Assembly: GCF_913773725.1 (NCBI RefSeq)
Contig: NZ_CAJYGK010000034.1
Location: 62,001 to 126,000 of the forward strand
Length of the DNA stretch: 64,000 nt
Direction of reading: 5' to 3'
DNA from: an uncultured Aquabacterium sp.
Lineage (GTDB): Bacteria > Pseudomonadota > Gammaproteobacteria > Burkholderiales > Burkholderiaceae_C
The translations under genes were made by a program, and so were the position numbers. A model generated the notes under the pieces. The model was given only the letters and a program-made list of their open reading frames with translations. It was not told the DNA's origin and searched no databases. Shown piece after piece: positions 62,343 to 64,000 of this stretch. The stretch's first letter is position 1; each line of letters opens with the position of its first letter.

Positions 62343-63503
62343 CTAGGCATTGGAGCCGGCCTGGGCCGACGCGTGGGCTCTCGGTTCGCGGTGCACGATG
62401 CGCGCCACCAGCCACACCAGGGCAGCATACGGCCACAGCAGCCCGATCCACCGCGACAGGCCGTGGAAACGGATGAAGCGCCCCTGCTCCCACGCGGCCA
62501 GCGTGGCGGCGTAGTAGGGGTCGGTCGGTGCGAGGTGGATCATCACCACCAGCGCCAGCGTGGCCCCCAGGCCCAGCCAGGCGCACAGCGACCGGCTCAA
62601 CCCCATCAGGGCCACTGCCCCGAGGGCGCCCAGCATCAGGCCGACCACCGTCGGCGTCGTCAGCCAGGTCAGCGCGTGCACCGGCGCGAAGTTCAGCGCC
62701 GACGCCAGGGTCGTGACCCCGACTCCCACCAGCACCGCACCGCTGAGCAGCACCAGCCGCAAACGACGCGGCCGCGCCATCGCACAGGCCACGCACATCG
62801 GCATGAGCAGGCCAGCCGCCACCGTCAGCGACTCGAGCAGGGCCGGCCAGCTTCCGGCGAGCAGCGCCCCCGTTCCCGCCCACAGGCTGAGCGGGTCATC
62901 GGGCAGCAGCCAGCGCTGCAGGGGCGTGTGCGCCGTCCACTCGACCAGCAGCACACGCAGATGCGGCCACAGCTGGCCCTGGCCCAAAGGCAGCGGTGGC
63001 GGAAACAGCAGCCCCAGTGGCCAGACCCAGAGCAGGGCCAGCCCGTGTCCTGCCTGCGGGATGAACCACCGCTCGCGCACGGTGTGCCACAGGTCGATGA
63101 GGCCGAGTGCGTGCATCGTCACGGCGGCCAGGGCACCCCAGGCGACGCCCAGGGTGTTGAGCACCCAGTCGGTGACGGAGGGTACACGTCCGGGCAGCGT
63201 GTACTGGATCAGCTCGAGCGTGTAGGACAGCCCGGTGCCGGTCAGCACCGTCGCCAGCGCCGCCACGGGCACCGAGCGGCCCGAGCGCAGATGGGCCACG
63301 CACAAGATGGCGCCCAGCGGAAGGTAGCCCACCAGGTTGCTGGCCAGGTCACCGGAAAACTCACGATGCAGCTTGGGCAGCATCCAGCTGAAGGCCTGCC
63401 GCTCGGGCCACTGCCAGCCGCTGAGCGGATAGAGCGTGGCATAGACGATCAACGCCATGGCGAGCCAGCTCAGAGGCCAGGCCGCGCTGCGGTGGGAGCT
63501 CAT
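62343..63503 (-). CDS. VanZ-family membrane protein
   Basis: 386 aa with about ten membrane helices. The N-terminal VanZ domain (about 10-140) shows YATLYPLSGWQWP, DLASNLVGYLPLG and YTLELIQYTLPGRVPSVTDWVLNTLG. VanZ was named for a low-level teicoplanin-resistance gene, but most members are uncharacterised. The rest (about 150-386) is a run of helices without a named domain. The start ATG is at 63501-63503. It follows the HemJ/CopD-like gene by 29 bases. Confidence 0.88.
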   Translation of the reverse strand: MSSHRSAAWPLSWLAMALIVYATLYPLSGWQWPERQAFSWMLPKLHREFSGDLASNLVGYLPLGAILCVAHLRSGRSVPVAALATVLTGTGLSYTLELIQYTLPGRVPSVTDWVLNTLGVAWGALAAVTMHALGLIDLWHTVRERWFIPQAGHGLALLWVWPLGLLFPPPLPLGQGQLWPHLRVLLVEWTAHTPLQRWLLPDDPLSLWAGTGALLAGSWPALLESLTVAAGLLMPMCVACAMARPRRLRLVLLSGAVLVGVGVTTLASALNFAPVHALTWLTTPTVVGLMLGALGAVALMGLSRSLCAWLGLGATLALVVMIHLAPTDPYYAATLAAWEQGRFIRFHGLSRWIGLLWPYAALVWLVARIVHREPRAHASAQAGSNA

Positions 63504-63532
63504 CCCGACCCCTCATTCGCCCCGGTGCGGAG

Positions 63533-63979
63533 TCAGCCCACCGTGGGCTTGAGCACGACCAGGATCACGATGGCGGCAAACAGCAGCACCGACACCTCGT
63601 TGAAGACGCGGAACCAGCGGTGGCTGCGCCGGTTGTGCAGGGCCTCGAAATCACGCAGCAGGCGCTTGCAGTAGTGGTGGTAGCCGATCGTGAGCACGAC
63701 CAGCGTGAGCTTGATGTGCAACCAGATCTGACCCGGCCCCTTGCCCACACCGAAGTACAGCCACAGCAGCAGGCCCAGCACGACGGCTGGGATCATCAGG
63801 ATGGTGGCGAAGCGGTAGAGCTTGCGGGCCATCACGAGCAGGCGCTCGCGCTCGGCGTGGCTGTCGGACGGCACCATGGCCAGGTTCACGAACAGCCTGG
63901 GCAGGTAGAACAGGCCGGCAAACCAGCTGGCCACGAAGATGATGTGCAGGGCCTTGACCCAGAGGTAGGGGTTGCTCAT
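63533..63979 (-). CDS. HemJ/CopD-family membrane protein
   Basis: 148 aa with four membrane helices. The N-terminus (VKALHIIFVASWFAGLFYLP) with H12, and LHIKLTLV with the conserved Lys (about residue 88), match the HemJ family, which oxidises protoporphyrinogen IX to protoporphyrin in haem synthesis. In betaproteobacteria such genes are often annotated as CopD-like. HemJ is the more likely function by motif. The start ATG is at 63977-63979, and only 21 bases follow to the window edge. Confidence 0.85.
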   Translation of the reverse strand: MSNPYLWVKALHIIFVASWFAGLFYLPRLFVNLAMVPSDSHAERERLLVMARKLYRFATILMIPAVVLGLLLWLYFGVGKGPGQIWLHIKLTLVVLTIGYHHYCKRLLRDFEALHNRRSHRWFRVFNEVSVLLFAAIVILVVLKPTVG

Positions 63980-64000
63980 GCCTTCGATTATGAACAGCCC

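Overview
The window is GC-rich DNA with the gene content and local gene order of a betaproteobacterium of the order Burkholderiales. The markers are a PhaM-type PHB granule protein, DUF1631, the dprA / LysM protein / def / fmt / htpX block, lipB-lipA, and yajC-secD-secF. I cannot name the genus. Coding density is high. No rRNA, tRNA, CRISPR array, insertion sequence or prophage was seen, and the window reads as ordinary chromosome with a few specialised clusters.

Region 1 (1-12.9 kb): the end of a prohibitin-like gene, an Atm1-type ABC exporter, a YciA-like thioesterase, a 2OG-Fe dioxygenase, a PAS-GGDEF cyclase and a DmeF-type metal exporter. A beta-oxidation block on the minus strand follows: TetR regulator, acyl-CoA dehydrogenase, FadN-type bifunctional enzyme, thiolase, with an alpha/beta hydrolase and an enoyl-CoA hydratase beyond the thiolase terminator. 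The regulator's upstream region carries a paired operator-like site. A 12-base identical core of it reappears at 31.77 kb in front of a second acyl-CoA dehydrogenase gene, so the two loci are probably one fatty-acid regulon.

Region 2 (13.9-19.5 kb): an HNH endonuclease, a second TetR regulator, a PhoD-family phosphatase, PhaM, a FIST protein and a small unknown protein.

Region 3 (19.5-30.3 kb) is the most distinctive part: ten minus-strand genes, mostly overlapping or tightly packed. They encode a BMP-type ABC importer (binding protein, two permeases, ATPase), a formamidase-type amidase, two paralogous isochorismatase-like hydrolases (one very like biuret hydrolase BiuH, the other a candidate triuret hydrolase TrtA), allophanate hydrolase AtzF, an AtzH/HpxZ protein and a GntR regulator. 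The inferred job is to import and strip nitrogen from small urea oligomers and amides: triuret to biuret to allophanate to ammonia and CO2. Upstream of the first gene lie a perfect GntR-like palindrome, an overlapping sigma-54-like promoter, and a strong inverted repeat about 90 bp further upstream, which together suggest nitrogen control.

Region 4 (30.3-42.5 kb): a secreted pectinacetylesterase-family enzyme, a second acyl-CoA dehydrogenase, long-chain acyl-CoA ligase FadD, a lipase-like hydrolase with an SDR enzyme, a TetR gene that looks leaderless, a YbaK deacylase overlapping a LuxR-type regulator with inverted domain order and a degenerate receiver, a patatin-like phospholipase and a GntP permease.

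Region 5 (42.4-64 kb): mostly housekeeping. It holds lipA, lipB, dprA, a LysM protein, def, fmt, htpX, a CHASE/PAS/GGDEF/EAL protein, a TMEM165/GDT1 transporter behind a yybP-ykoY manganese riboswitch, a DUF1631 protein, secF, secD, yajC, a DUF493 protein, a DacA-like carboxypeptidase with altered active-site motifs, an alpha/beta hydrolase, a 2Fe-2S ferredoxin-like protein, a VanZ protein and a HemJ/CopD-type membrane protein. Two gaps slightly exceed 300 bases (13672-13981 and 30048-30350); both are regulatory and are described below.
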